This document shows positions 8,316 to 16,774 of a stretch of DNA of 64,000 nucleotides, one piece after another. Source of the stretch: DATARR01 sp034666985 (lineage in GTDB: Bacteria; Acidobacteriota; Thermoanaerobaculia; Multivoradales; UBA5704); the NCBI GenBank assembly GCA_034666985.1, contig JAXDKS010000034.1:124001-188000 (forward strand). Reading direction: 5' to 3'. The notes beneath the pieces were generated by a model. That model searched no databases and was not told the origin of the DNA. It saw nothing but the letters and a program-made list of their open reading frames with translations. Each line of letters begins with the position of its first letter. Position 1 is the stretch's first letter. A program made the translations under genes and the position numbers.

Positions 8316-8525
8316 ATGAATCGAGTCGACGTCATCCGTGCCTGGAAAGACCCCCTCTACCGAGCCCGTCTGAGCCGCGAGGAGATCGCTGGCCTGCCGG
8401 GCCACCCATCCGGCCTCATGGAGCTGAGCGAGGAGCAGCTCCGGTCGGCGTCGGGCGCCCTCGTCACCACCTTCCGGACCTGCACCATGCAATCCTTCAA
8501 CAACTTCAGGTCCTGCTGCCCGTAA
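8316..8525 (+). CDS. lanA1: Class II lanthipeptide precursor LanA1 (mersacidin/lichenicidin-type leader)
   Basis: This 69-residue peptide starts at ATG 8316, eight bases after AGGGGAG. The leader MNRVDVIRAWKDPLYR, then LSREEIAGLPGHPSG and MELSEEQL, is typical of type 2 lantibiotic precursors of the mersacidin/lichenicidin family. The sequence ASGA near residue 48 is a plausible GA-type cleavage site. The presumed core after it has four Thr, two Ser and three Cys and ends FNNFRSCCP, suiting dehydration and thioether closure by LanM. It lacks the CTxTxEC lipid II-binding motif of mersacidin. The same frame is open upstream through the 21-bp repeats, but the good ribosome site and the match to lanA2 support a start here. 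Confidence 0.9.
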   Translation: MNRVDVIRAWKDPLYRARLSREEIAGLPGHPSGLMELSEEQLRSASGALVTTFRTCTMQSFNNFRSCCP

Positions 8526-8544
8526 GGTACTGAAAGGAGACCCT

Positions 8545-8754
8545 GTGAACCGAATCGACATCGTCCGTGCCTGGAAAGACCCCCTCTACCGCGCCAGCCT
8601 CTCCGCCGAGGAGGTCGCCGGGCTGCCGGGCCACCCATCCGGCCTCATGGAGCTGAGCGAAGAGCAGCTCCGGTCGGTTTCCGCGGCGGCCTTGACCACC
8701 GCGCAGCAATGCACCGAGTTCAGCTTCAACAACTTCAGGCGCTGCTGCCCTTGA
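8545..8754 (+). CDS. lanA2: Class II lanthipeptide precursor LanA2
   Basis: A paralogue of lanA1 that starts at GTG 8545 behind a strong AAAGGAG site, 19 bp after the lanA1 stop, and is also 69 residues long. The leader is nearly identical (MNRIDIVRAWKDPLYR, EEVAGLPGHPSG, MELSEEQL). The presumed core differs: after SVSAA it reads ALTTAQQCTEF and then ends SFNNFRRCCP. It has three Thr, one Ser and three Cys, so at most three thioether rings. The shared C-terminal block and divergent N-terminal half suggest either a two-component lantibiotic or a duplicated single peptide. It lies directly ahead of lanM, and the two genes are presumably one transcript. Confidence 0.9.
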   Translation: MNRIDIVRAWKDPLYRASLSAEEVAGLPGHPSGLMELSEEQLRSVSAAALTTAQQCTEFSFNNFRRCCP

Positions 8755-8835
8755 CCCGTGCTGCTGGATGAGCCGGGCTTCTCTCCGCTGGGGGCGGGCG
8801 CGCCGCAAGCCACCCGCCCCCCGGAGCCTCTCCTG

Positions 8836-11800
8836 ATGTCGGGACCCGCCCTGGATCCCGCCCTCGGATACCGCGCGCTGACCCTCGCCGAGCGGGCGGC
8901 AGCGCCCCGTCCCCCGATCCCGGAGGCACCCAGCCCCGCCGACGACCTCGCCCGGCTGCGATTCGCTCAGTGGCGCGAGCTCTCCCCCTTCCGGTCCAAC
9001 GCGGCCTTCGCCCGCCGCCTCGCGGATGAGGGGCTCGACGCCGGAAGCTTCGCGGACCTGCTGGCGAAGCCCGCGGAGGAGGTGGGGAGCCGGCTGCCGG
9101 AGCCGCCGGCCTGGATGGCCGAGTTCTCAGCGGCCTTCGCCGAGCCCGCACCCCCAATCATCGAGCTGCTCCCCTGGCCCGCGGAGATGCGCGGCGATCC
9201 TGCGCTCGGCTTCCTCGATCTGGTCCAGCCGCTGATCGGACGAGCCCGCGCACGGCTTCGTACCGGCATCGCTAGGATCATCCTGGAGCGGACTCCGCCG
9301 TTCACCTTGCAGGAGGCGGAGCGCCTGGTCACCGAGCCTCTGGGGCTGCGCCTGCTGACGATGGTGGCGCGGACGCTGGTGCTGGAGATGCACGTGGCCC
9401 GTCTCCAGGGCCTGCTGGCAGGCGACACCGCGGGCGAGCGTTTCGCCGCCTTCGTGGAGCGGCTGCGCCAGCCGGACGCCGCCGCCGCGATCCTCGGCGA
9501 ATATCCGGTTCTCGCCCGCCTGGTGATCGAGGAGCTGGACACCTGGGTCGCCACCAGTCTCGAATTCCTCGCACGGCTGACGGCGGACTGGCCCGGTCTG
9601 GTCGCCACCTTCTTCGCCGGACAGAACCCTGGACCGCTGACTGATCTCGACGGCGGCGCCGGGGATCGGCACCGCGGCGGCCGGGCCGTGCGCATCCTCG
9701 GCTTCGCCACCGGCGCCAAGCTCGTCTACAAGCCCCGCGGCCTGGCCGTCGACGCGCACTTCCAGGATGTTCTAGCCTGGCTGGAGAGCGCAGGCGGCCC
9801 CGCCCTCCGCCGGCTGGCCGTGCTCGACCGCGGCGACTACGGCTGGATGGAGTACGTCGAGGCGGGGGAGTGCGCGTCCATGGCCGAGGTGGCGCTCTAT
9901 CACCGCCGGCTCGGCGGCCTGCTCGCCGTCCTCTACGCCCTCGAGGCCACGGACTGCCACTACGAGAACCTCATCGCGGCGGGCGATCAGCCGGTGGTGG
10001 TGGATCTCGAATCGCTGTTCCATCCCCGAATGGAGATCCCCGAGCCGCCGCGGCCGGACGAGCGGCTGGCGGGGCGGGCCCTGGCGGAGTCGGTGCTGCG
10101 CATCGGGCTCCTCCCCTTCCGCGTCGGCGAGAGTGACGAATTCGAAGGGGTCGACCTGAGCGGCGTCGCGGTCGTGGCCGGTCAGCCCACGCCGCAGCCG
10201 GTGCTGCAATGGGAGGGGATCGGGACCGACGAGATGCGGGCCGTCCGCGAGCGGGTCGCCATGGAAGGGGGACGCAACCGCCCGGCCCTCGACGGCCACG
10301 AGGTCGAGGCCGCCGAGCACACGGACGAGATGGCGGCGGGGTTCGCCGAGGTCTACCGCCTGCTCGTGCACCGCCGCGAGGAGCTGCTCGCTCCCGGCGG
10401 CCTCCTCTCCCGTTTCGCGGACGACCCGGTGCGGGCGGTGCTGCGCGCGACTCGGGTCTACGGCCTGCTCCTCTCCGAGAGCTTCCACCCCGACGTGCTG
10501 CGCGACGCCCTCGACCGCGACCTCCTCTTCGATCGCCTCTGGCTGGGAGTGGCCGAGATCCCCGTTCTCGCCCGGGTGGCCGCCGCCGAGCACCGCGACC
10601 TGCGCGCCGGGGACATCCCCGTCTTCACGGCACGCCCCTCTACGGCCGACCTGTGGACGAGCCGGGAGGAGCGCATCCCCGCGTTCTTCGCCGAGCCCGC
10701 CCTGGAGACCGTGCGCCGCCGCCTGCGCGAGATGGGAGAGGAGGACCTGCGGCGCCAGCTCGCCCTGCTCCGTCTCTCCCTGGGCACGCAGTTGCTCAAC
10801 CGTGACGACGTGGGCTGGTCCGGCTACGCCCCGGTCGATCCCGGTCCGCCATCCGAGCTGCGGCAGCGTCTCGTGGCCGGCGCCCGCGCGGTGGGGGAGT
10901 GGTTCGAGGAGCAGGCCCTGACGGACGATCGCTACGCCACCTGGATCGGCCTCGATTTCCGCAATCGCGTCTGGTCGCTCGTGGCGGCGCCGGAAGATCT
11001 CTACGCGGGTCTGCCGGGGATCGTCCTCTTCCTCGGCCACCTCGGAGCGATCACCGGCGAGGAGCGCTGGACCGTTCTCGCCCGAAAGGCGGCGAACGCC
11101 CTGATGGCGCGTTTCGAGCCGCGGGATGAGAAGGACGGGAAAGCCGTCCCCATCTCGATCGGCGCCTTCACGGGCTGGGGCGGCGTCCTCTACACCGCCG
11201 CCCACCTGGGCTCGCTGTGGAAAGACCGGGACCTCCTCGCCGCGGCGGAGCGGCTGGCCGAGCGCATCCCCTCCCAGCTCGACGGGGACGAGGATCTCGA
11301 CGTGGTGGGCGGCGCCGCGGGCGCGATCCTCGGCCTCCTCGCCCTCCACCGCGCCGCCGGCTCCCGCCGCCTTCTCGACGTGGCGATCCTCTGCGGCGAG
11401 CGGCTGCTCGCCCGATCCCATACCGCGGGTCCGGGCCTCGGGTGGCTCACCCGGCTCGGCACGGAGAGGCCGCTGATCGGCTTCTCTCACGGCAACGCCG
11501 GGATCGGCATGGCCCTGGTCGAGCTGGGGGCGGCGGCCGGCGACGCGCGCTTCCTCGCCGCCGGTCTCGCGGCCTTCGACTGGGAGCGCGAGACCTTCTG
11601 GCCCGAGCTGCGGCGCTGGCTGGGTGGCACGGACGGCCAGCCGCCCCCGCTCGAGAGCACGGTGGCCATGGCCTGGTGCTACGGCGCTCCGGGCGTCGGC
11701 CTGTCGCGGCTACGGGCCCTGGTTCACGTCCGCGAGTCTGAAGCGCGGCACATCCTGAGGGACGAGGTGGCGGAAGCCGCGCGGCAGACGGTCGAGCGTG

Positions 11801-12093
11801 GCTTTGGCGAAAACCACTGCCAGTGCCACGGCGATCTCGGCAACCTCGACTTCCTCCTCCAGGCGCGCCGGACCCTCGGCGATCCGGCGCTGGACGGCCC
11901 CATCGATCGCCAGACCCGCACCGTCCTCGCCAGCATCGCCCGCGATGGCTGGCTCTGCGGCACCCGCGGCGGAGTGGAGTCCCCGGGCCTGATGAACGGC
12001 CTCGCCGGCATCGGCTACGGCCTCCTCCGCCTCGCCGATCCCGAGCGGGTGCCCTCGGTGCTCACCCTGGAGCCTCCGGGGGCTTGGAAATAG
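8836..12093 (+). CDS. lanM: Class II lanthipeptide synthetase LanM
   Basis: A bifunctional enzyme of 1085 residues that dehydrates Ser/Thr in the precursors and then cyclises them with Cys. The N-terminal dehydratase (DUF4135) half has KLVYKPRGLAVDAHF, DCHYENLIAAGDQ and VVVDLESLF, the kinase-like blocks of LanM. The C-terminal LanC-like half has SHGNAGIGMAL, WCYGAPGVGL (zinc ligand Cys948) and CQCHGDLGN (Cys997, His998). All zinc ligands are present, so it should be active. ATG 8836 has GGAG nine bases upstream. An in-frame GTG at 8758, four bases after the lanA2 stop, would add 26 Pro-rich residues and has no visible ribosome site. No lanT, lanP or immunity gene follows. Confidence 0.95.
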   Translation: MSGPALDPALGYRALTLAERAAAPRPPIPEAPSPADDLARLRFAQWRELSPFRSNAAFARRLADEGLDAGSFADLLAKPAEEVGSRLPEPPAWMAEFSAAFAEPAPPIIELLPWPAEMRGDPALGFLDLVQPLIGRARARLRTGIARIILERTPPFTLQEAERLVTEPLGLRLLTMVARTLVLEMHVARLQGLLAGDTAGERFAAFVERLRQPDAAAAILGEYPVLARLVIEELDTWVATSLEFLARLTADWPGLVATFFAGQNPGPLTDLDGGAGDRHRGGRAVRILGFATGAKLVYKPRGLAVDAHFQDVLAWLESAGGPALRRLAVLDRGDYGWMEYVEAGECASMAEVALYHRRLGGLLAVLYALEATDCHYENLIAAGDQPVVVDLESLFHPRMEIPEPPRPDERLAGRALAESVLRIGLLPFRVGESDEFEGVDLSGVAVVAGQPTPQPVLQWEGIGTDEMRAVRERVAMEGGRNRPALDGHEVEAAEHTDEMAAGFAEVYRLLVHRREELLAPGGLLSRFADDPVRAVLRATRVYGLLLSESFHPDVLRDALDRDLLFDRLWLGVAEIPVLARVAAAEHRDLRAGDIPVFTARPSTADLWTSREERIPAFFAEPALETVRRRLREMGEEDLRRQLALLRLSLGTQLLNRDDVGWSGYAPVDPGPPSELRQRLVAGARAVGEWFEEQALTDDRYATWIGLDFRNRVWSLVAAPEDLYAGLPGIVLFLGHLGAITGEERWTVLARKAANALMARFEPRDEKDGKAVPISIGAFTGWGGVLYTAAHLGSLWKDRDLLAAAERLAERIPSQLDGDEDLDVVGGAAGAILGLLALHRAAGSRRLLDVAILCGERLLARSHTAGPGLGWLTRLGTERPLIGFSHGNAGIGMALVELGAAAGDARFLAAGLAAFDWERETFWPELRRWLGGTDGQPPPLESTVAMAWCYGAPGVGLSRLRALVHVRESEARHILRDEVAEAARQTVERGFGENHCQCHGDLGNLDFLLQARRTLGDPALDGPIDRQTRTVLASIARDGWLCGTRGGVESPGLMNGLAGIGYGLLRLADPERVPSVLTLEPPGAWK

Positions 12094-12098
12094 AAGGA

Positions 12099-12198
12099 AG
12101 ACACGGACGAGCACGGACGAACAGGGACTAACACGGACGAGAAATCCATGGCCTGTCCCTGTTCGTCCCTGTTCGTCCGTGTTAGTCCGTGCTCGTCT
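12099..12198. repeat. Long imperfect palindrome of GGACNAACA units downstream of lanM
   Basis: The stretch 12107-12140 pairs with 12163-12196 over 34 bp with only a few mismatches, around a short loop near 12141-12162. Both arms are built from a short repeated unit, CACGGACGAACA with variants GGGACTAACA and GGGACGAACA. It starts six bases after the lanM stop. There is no T-tract, so termination is possible only by a non-canonical route. The architecture matches the palindrome at 3621-3720, although the unit sequence differs. Confidence 0.8.
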
Positions 12199-12371
12199 AA
12201 CTAGGCCCTTGCGCCTCCCCGCCAAGCGGAGCTACGATTCCCCCTGGCTGAAGGGGCAGCCGCCAGTCCGCGGAAAGGGCCGAGCCCGCCTCCTGGTGAC
12301 ATCGATCGTAGTCGTCACCTTCTTTCTGCCGAAGGAGCGGACCTCGGCGCTTTGCGAAAGGAGGTGGCTTC

Positions 12372-13958
12372 ATGCCCCTGCAATCGTCCTCGCAACTGCC
12401 GTCCCGCCCGAATCTCGATCAGCTCCGCAAGCAGGCCAAGGATCTTCTCGCCGCCTGGCAGGCCGGCGACGCCGAAGCGTTGTCCTGGCTGCGCGAGCAC
12501 CATCCCGGATCCAAAAAGAAGGACATGCCGGCCGGAGAGCTCCGGCTCGCGGACGCCCAACTGGTCACGGCGCGGCGGTATGGGCTCCCGAGCTGGCCCC
12601 GGCTGAAGGAAGAGGTGGAGCTGGCGAACCTGGCGTTCGCCGAGCGGGTGGAGCGTTTCGTCCGAGCGGCGACGGACGGATCGACGGGCGCGGCCAACGG
12701 CACCTTTCTCCAGGCGAAACGGATGCTGGCGCGAGATCCTGCGATCGCCCAGGCGGACGTCTATACGGCGCTGGTGCTGGGCGAGGTGGACGCGGTGCGT
12801 CGGCGGATCGAACGCGATCCGGACTGGGTGCGGCAGAAGGGCGGACCCCAGCAGCGCGAGCCGCTGCTCTACGTGACCTATTCGAAGCTCCACCGCGAGA
12901 GCCCGCGGATCGCCGAAGGGCTGCTGGAGATCGCCCGGCTGCTGCTCGACGCCGGCGCGGACCCGGACGCCGCGTTCACCGAGGGGAATTGGGCGGGCCC
13001 CTTGCGCGCCCTTCTCGGCGCCTGCGGCGTGGCCAATTTTCCGGCCATGGCGGAGCTGCTGCTGGACCGCGGCGCCACGATCGACGACGGCGAGTCGCTC
13101 TATCACTCGCTGGAGCATGCGGACACCCGCTGTCTGGACCTGCTGCTGGCGCGTGGGGTGAATCCCAAGGGGACCAACGCCCTCAACCACGCGTTCGACC
13201 TCCCTGGGCTGGAGCGCATCCGGTGGCTCCTCGAGCATGGGGCCGATCCCAACGAGGTCATGGGGTGGAATGGCCCGCCGATCTTCTGGGCGATCGAGCG
13301 GGGTCGTGAACGGGCCGTGCTGGAGCTGCTGGTGGCCCATGGCGCGGACGTCCACGCGCGTGGCCATTTTGGCCGTTCCGCCTATCAGATGGCGTTGCAG
13401 TTCGGCAATTCCGAGGCGGCGGCGTATCTCGCGGAATTGGGAGCGGCCACCGAGGCGGCGCCGTTCGATCGTTTCGTGGACGCCTGCGATCGCGGTGATC
13501 TCGACGCGGCACGGCAGTTGACCGCAGACAATCCCCAGCTCTTTGAAAACCTTTCGGAGGGAAACCGCCGGGCCTACGTCAAGCTGGCCGAGCATGGGAA
13601 GACGGCGACGATCGCGGCGATGATCGACCTCGGCGTCCCGGTGGGTGCGCGGGGGCAGCATGGCCAGACGGCGCTGCACTGGGCCGCCTGGCACGGCTGG
13701 CGGGAGACGGCGGCGGCGCTGGTGTCGCGGGGTGCCGAGCTGGAGGTCGTGGAGAACGAGTTCGGCTGCACGCCACTGGGCTGGGCGATCCACGGCTGCG
13801 ACAACTGGCCGAACCTGAAGGGGGATTATCCCGGCGTCGTCCGCCTGCTCCTGGAAGCGGGTGCGAACGTGACCGCGCCGGGGATCAGGCTGACGGGCGA
13901 CGTGGCCGTGGCCGACGTGCTCCGTGCGGCGGGAGTGAAGGACGATTCCGAGGAATGA
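12372..13958 (+). CDS. Ankyrin repeat protein
   Basis: The 528-residue protein starts at ATG 12372 behind AAAGGAGG. Residues 20-90 (LDQLRKQAKDLLAAWQAGD, RRYGLPSWPRLKEEVE) form a helical N-terminal region common in this ankyrin subfamily. From residue 100 onward run ankyrin units, for example LLEIARLLLDAGADPD, RIRWLLEHGADPNEVMGWNG, GQTALHWAAWHGWRETAAAL and VRLLLEAGANVTAPG. Ankyrin stacks bind other proteins; the partner cannot be inferred. There is no signal peptide, so it is probably cytoplasmic. It follows the lan cluster after a palindrome and is not obviously part of it. Confidence 0.88.
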   Translation: MPLQSSSQLPSRPNLDQLRKQAKDLLAAWQAGDAEALSWLREHHPGSKKKDMPAGELRLADAQLVTARRYGLPSWPRLKEEVELANLAFAERVERFVRAATDGSTGAANGTFLQAKRMLARDPAIAQADVYTALVLGEVDAVRRRIERDPDWVRQKGGPQQREPLLYVTYSKLHRESPRIAEGLLEIARLLLDAGADPDAAFTEGNWAGPLRALLGACGVANFPAMAELLLDRGATIDDGESLYHSLEHADTRCLDLLLARGVNPKGTNALNHAFDLPGLERIRWLLEHGADPNEVMGWNGPPIFWAIERGRERAVLELLVAHGADVHARGHFGRSAYQMALQFGNSEAAAYLAELGAATEAAPFDRFVDACDRGDLDAARQLTADNPQLFENLSEGNRRAYVKLAEHGKTATIAAMIDLGVPVGARGQHGQTALHWAAWHGWRETAAALVSRGAELEVVENEFGCTPLGWAIHGCDNWPNLKGDYPGVVRLLLEAGANVTAPGIRLTGDVAVADVLRAAGVKDDSEE

Positions 13959-13996
13959 CCGGACTGGCATACACTGAAGCTCCAAGGAGAACAATC

Positions 13997-15037
13997 ATGA
14001 CCCCATTGAAAGCGTTCTACACCCTCACTTGTCTCCTGCTCGCCTCGGCGGCCGCGCTGCACGGCGCCGCGCCCTCGAAGGGGGGCTACCACGTCGCCAG
14101 CGAGATCAAGCTGGGAGGAGAGGGGGGCTGGGACTACCTGACCGTCGATCCCGCGGCGCGGCGGCTCTACGTCTCCCACTCCACCAAGGTCACGGTCATC
14201 GACGTCGACAGCGGCAAGACGGTCGGCGACGTCCAGAACCTGTCGGGGGTCCACGGCATCGCCATCGCCCCGGACCTCGGCCGCGGCTTCATCAGCAACG
14301 GCCGCAGCTCGATGATCACCATCTTCGACCTCAAGACGCTCGGCACCCTGAGCGAGGTCAAATCGACCGGAGAGAATCCCGATGCCATCCTGTACGACCC
14401 GTTCTCTCACCAGGTCTTCGCGTTCAACGGCCGGGGCAAGAACGCCACGGTCCTGGACGCCAAGACGGGCACGGTCGTGGGCACCATCGAGCTCGGGGGC
14501 AAGCCCGAGTTCGCCACCACGGACCTCAAGGGCAGGGTCTTCGTCAACATCGAGGACACCAGCGAGGTGGCCGTGCTCGGCACCAAGGATCTGGCGGTGA
14601 AGGCGCGCTGGCCGCTGAAGCCCTGCGAGGAGCCGTCCGGCATGGCCATCGACCGCAAGCACCACCGGCTGCTGATCGGCTGCTCCAACAAGCTGGCGGC
14701 CGTCATGGACACGGAAAAGGGCAAGGTCGTCACCACGGTGCCGATCGGCGACGGGGTCGACGCCAACGCCTTCGATCCCGCCACGGGCCTCGGCTACAGC
14801 TCGAACGGGGACGGCACGCTGACGGTGATCAAGGAGGAGACGCCGGACAAGTTCACCGTCGTCGAGAACGTCCCCACGCGCAAGGGGGCGCGAACCATGG
14901 CGCTGGACGAGAAGACGCACTCCCTCTTCCTGCCCACCGCGCAGTACGGCCCGCCGCCCGCTCCCACGGCGGAGCAGCCTCACCCCCGGCCGACGGTCGT
15001 GCCGGATACGTTCGTGGTCCTGGTCGTCAGCAAGTAG
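13997..15037 (+). CDS. Secreted YncE-like beta-propeller protein
   Basis: A 346-residue protein with a signal peptide (MTPLKAFYTLTCLLLASAAA, cut near LHGAAP). The rest shows repeated blade-like segments: DYLTVDPAARRLYVSHSTK, VHGIAIAPDLGRGFISNG, SGMAIDRKHHRLLIGC and TMALDEKTHSLFLPTAQYG. This pattern belongs to YVTN/YncE-type seven-blade propellers, usually periplasmic binding proteins or parts of cell-surface systems. ATG 13997 has AAGGAG eight bases upstream; a start 42 bp earlier would lack a signal peptide. It lies 38 bp after the ankyrin gene on the same strand. The ligand is unknown. Confidence 0.85.
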   Translation: MTPLKAFYTLTCLLLASAAALHGAAPSKGGYHVASEIKLGGEGGWDYLTVDPAARRLYVSHSTKVTVIDVDSGKTVGDVQNLSGVHGIAIAPDLGRGFISNGRSSMITIFDLKTLGTLSEVKSTGENPDAILYDPFSHQVFAFNGRGKNATVLDAKTGTVVGTIELGGKPEFATTDLKGRVFVNIEDTSEVAVLGTKDLAVKARWPLKPCEEPSGMAIDRKHHRLLIGCSNKLAAVMDTEKGKVVTTVPIGDGVDANAFDPATGLGYSSNGDGTLTVIKEETPDKFTVVENVPTRKGARTMALDEKTHSLFLPTAQYGPPPAPTAEQPHPRPTVVPDTFVVLVVSK

Positions 15038-15076
15038 GAATCGGAGAGGGGCGGGGAGGGTGGTATAAAGCGATGC

Positions 15077-16774
15077 ATGGAAGACGCCCCCACCCCTCCG
15101 CCTCCCGACTCCTTCCAGGCCCTGGGCTTGAGCGAGCCCCTGCTCGCGGCCATCGCCGAGGTTGGCTATGAAGCTCCGACCCCTATCCAGTCCGCCGCCA
15201 TCCCGCCGCTGCTCGCCGGCCGTGACCTGATCGGCCAGGCCCAGACGGGCACCGGCAAGACCGCGGCTTTCGGCCTGCCGCTCCTCCAGGCGATCGATCC
15301 CGCCCAGCGGAGCATCCAGGCCCTCGTGCTCACCCCCACCCGCGAGCTCGCCATCCAGGTGGCCGAGGCGCTCCATTCCTACGGCAAGAACCTGCAGGGG
15401 CTGGTGGTGCTGCCGGTCTACGGCGGCCACTCGCTCGAAGACCAGCAGCGGCGACTCCAGCGCGGCGTGCACGTGGTCGTCGGCACGCCGGGGCGGATCA
15501 TGGACCACCTCCGCCGCGGCACGCTGAAGCTCGACCGCCTGCGCATGGTGGTGCTGGACGAAGCGGACGAGATGCTGCGCATGGGGTTCATCGAGGACGT
15601 GGAGTGGATCCTGGCCCAGGCCCCGCCGACGTCGGCGGGCCGGCAGACGGCGCTCTTCTCGGCCACCATGCCGCCGGAGATCCGGCGCGTCGCCCAGCGC
15701 CATCTCAAGGACCCGGCGACGATCGAGCCCGAGCGCAAGACCCTCACCCTGCCGGCCCTGGAGCAGCGCTACTTGCTGATCCCCCAGGCGCAGAAGCTCG
15801 AGGCCCTCACCCGCCTGCTGGAGATCGAGCCCACCGACGCCGTGCTCGTCTTCACCCGCACCAAGAACGCGGCGGCGCAGGTGGCCGAGCGGCTGGAGGC
15901 CCGCGGCTACTCGGTGGCGGCGCTGCACGGCGACATGGCCCAGCCGCTGCGCGAACGGGTGATCGAGCGGCTGCGCGGCGGCAGCGTCGAGATCGTGGTG
16001 GCGACCGACGTGGCCGCTCGCGGGCTCGACGTCGACCGCATCAGCCACGTGGTGAACTACGACGTCCCCAACGACGTCGAGGCCTACGTCCACCGCGTCG
16101 GGCGCACGGGCCGCGCCGGCCGGGCGGGGGTGGCGGTGATCTTCGTCACTCCCCGCGAGCGGCGCATGCTGCAGGAGATCGAGCGCTTCACCGGCCAGCG
16201 GGTGGCGCCGATGAAGATGCCCACCCCCGCCGACGTGGCGGCGCGGCGCAGCGAGCTGTTCAAGGAGAGCCTGCGCAAGGCCATCGGCGATGGGGACCTC
16301 GACCTCTATCTCGCCCTGGTCGAGGAGCTGGTGGAGGAAGGGTTCGAGATCGCCGAGATCGCCGCCGCCGCCGCCTACCTCGCCCGCCGCGAGCGCCCTC
16401 TGGTGGAGGTGGCGGTCGAGCCGCAGGCGCGGGACCTGCCCGGCACCGGCGACGGCATGACGCGCCTGTTCCTCAACGCCGGCCGGCAGAACGGCGTGCG
16501 CCCCGCGGACATCGTGGGCGCCATCGCCAACGAGGCCGACGTGCCCGGCCGCGAGATCGGCGCCATCGACATCTACGACCGCTTCTCGCTGGTCGAGGTG
16601 CCGGCCCGCTTCCAGCGCCAGATCATCGAGCGGATGTCCGGCGCCACGATGCGCGGCCGCGCGCTGGAGATCAAGATCGCCGGCGCGGACCAGGGGGAGC
16701 GTCCGCGGCCCCATCGGTCGGATCGGTCCGATCGGCCGGGTCCCCGCGCGCCGTGGAAGAAACGGCCGCAATGA
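15077..16774 (+). CDS. deaD: DEAD-box RNA helicase (DeaD/CsdA type)
   Basis: A 565-residue helicase with the full motif set: Q motif (PTPIQSAAIP), motif I AQTGTGKT, PTRELA, motif II VLDEADEML, SAT, VLVFTRTKN, ATDVAARGLDV and HRVGRTGRAGRAG. After a helical linker, residues 455-540 (TRLFLNAGRQNGVRPADIVG, then DIYDRFSLVEVP) form a DbpA-type RNA-binding RRM-like domain, and the tail is basic. DeaD proteins unwind RNA duplexes in ribosome assembly and mRNA decay, often in the cold. The stop overlaps the next start (ATGA 16771-16774), which links an RNA helicase to an ABC exporter, perhaps only by gene packing. Confidence 0.95.
   Translation: MEDAPTPPPPDSFQALGLSEPLLAAIAEVGYEAPTPIQSAAIPPLLAGRDLIGQAQTGTGKTAAFGLPLLQAIDPAQRSIQALVLTPTRELAIQVAEALHSYGKNLQGLVVLPVYGGHSLEDQQRRLQRGVHVVVGTPGRIMDHLRRGTLKLDRLRMVVLDEADEMLRMGFIEDVEWILAQAPPTSAGRQTALFSATMPPEIRRVAQRHLKDPATIEPERKTLTLPALEQRYLLIPQAQKLEALTRLLEIEPTDAVLVFTRTKNAAAQVAERLEARGYSVAALHGDMAQPLRERVIERLRGGSVEIVVATDVAARGLDVDRISHVVNYDVPNDVEAYVHRVGRTGRAGRAGVAVIFVTPRERRMLQEIERFTGQRVAPMKMPTPADVAARRSELFKESLRKAIGDGDLDLYLALVEELVEEGFEIAEIAAAAAYLARRERPLVEVAVEPQARDLPGTGDGMTRLFLNAGRQNGVRPADIVGAIANEADVPGREIGAIDIYDRFSLVEVPARFQRQIIERMSGATMRGRALEIKIAGADQGERPRPHRSDRSDRPGPRAPWKKRPQ

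Noticed and set aside
12179..13309. Plus-strand 376-codon frame overlapping the ankyrin gene
   Set aside because: It is an Arg/Gly/Ala-rich alternate frame. The ankyrin frame has repeat motifs and an AAAGGAGG ribosome site.
13826..16771. 981-codon minus-strand frame opposite the YncE-like and DEAD-box genes
   Set aside because: The plus strand encodes clear signal peptide, propeller and helicase motifs. The minus frame has none and spans several genes.
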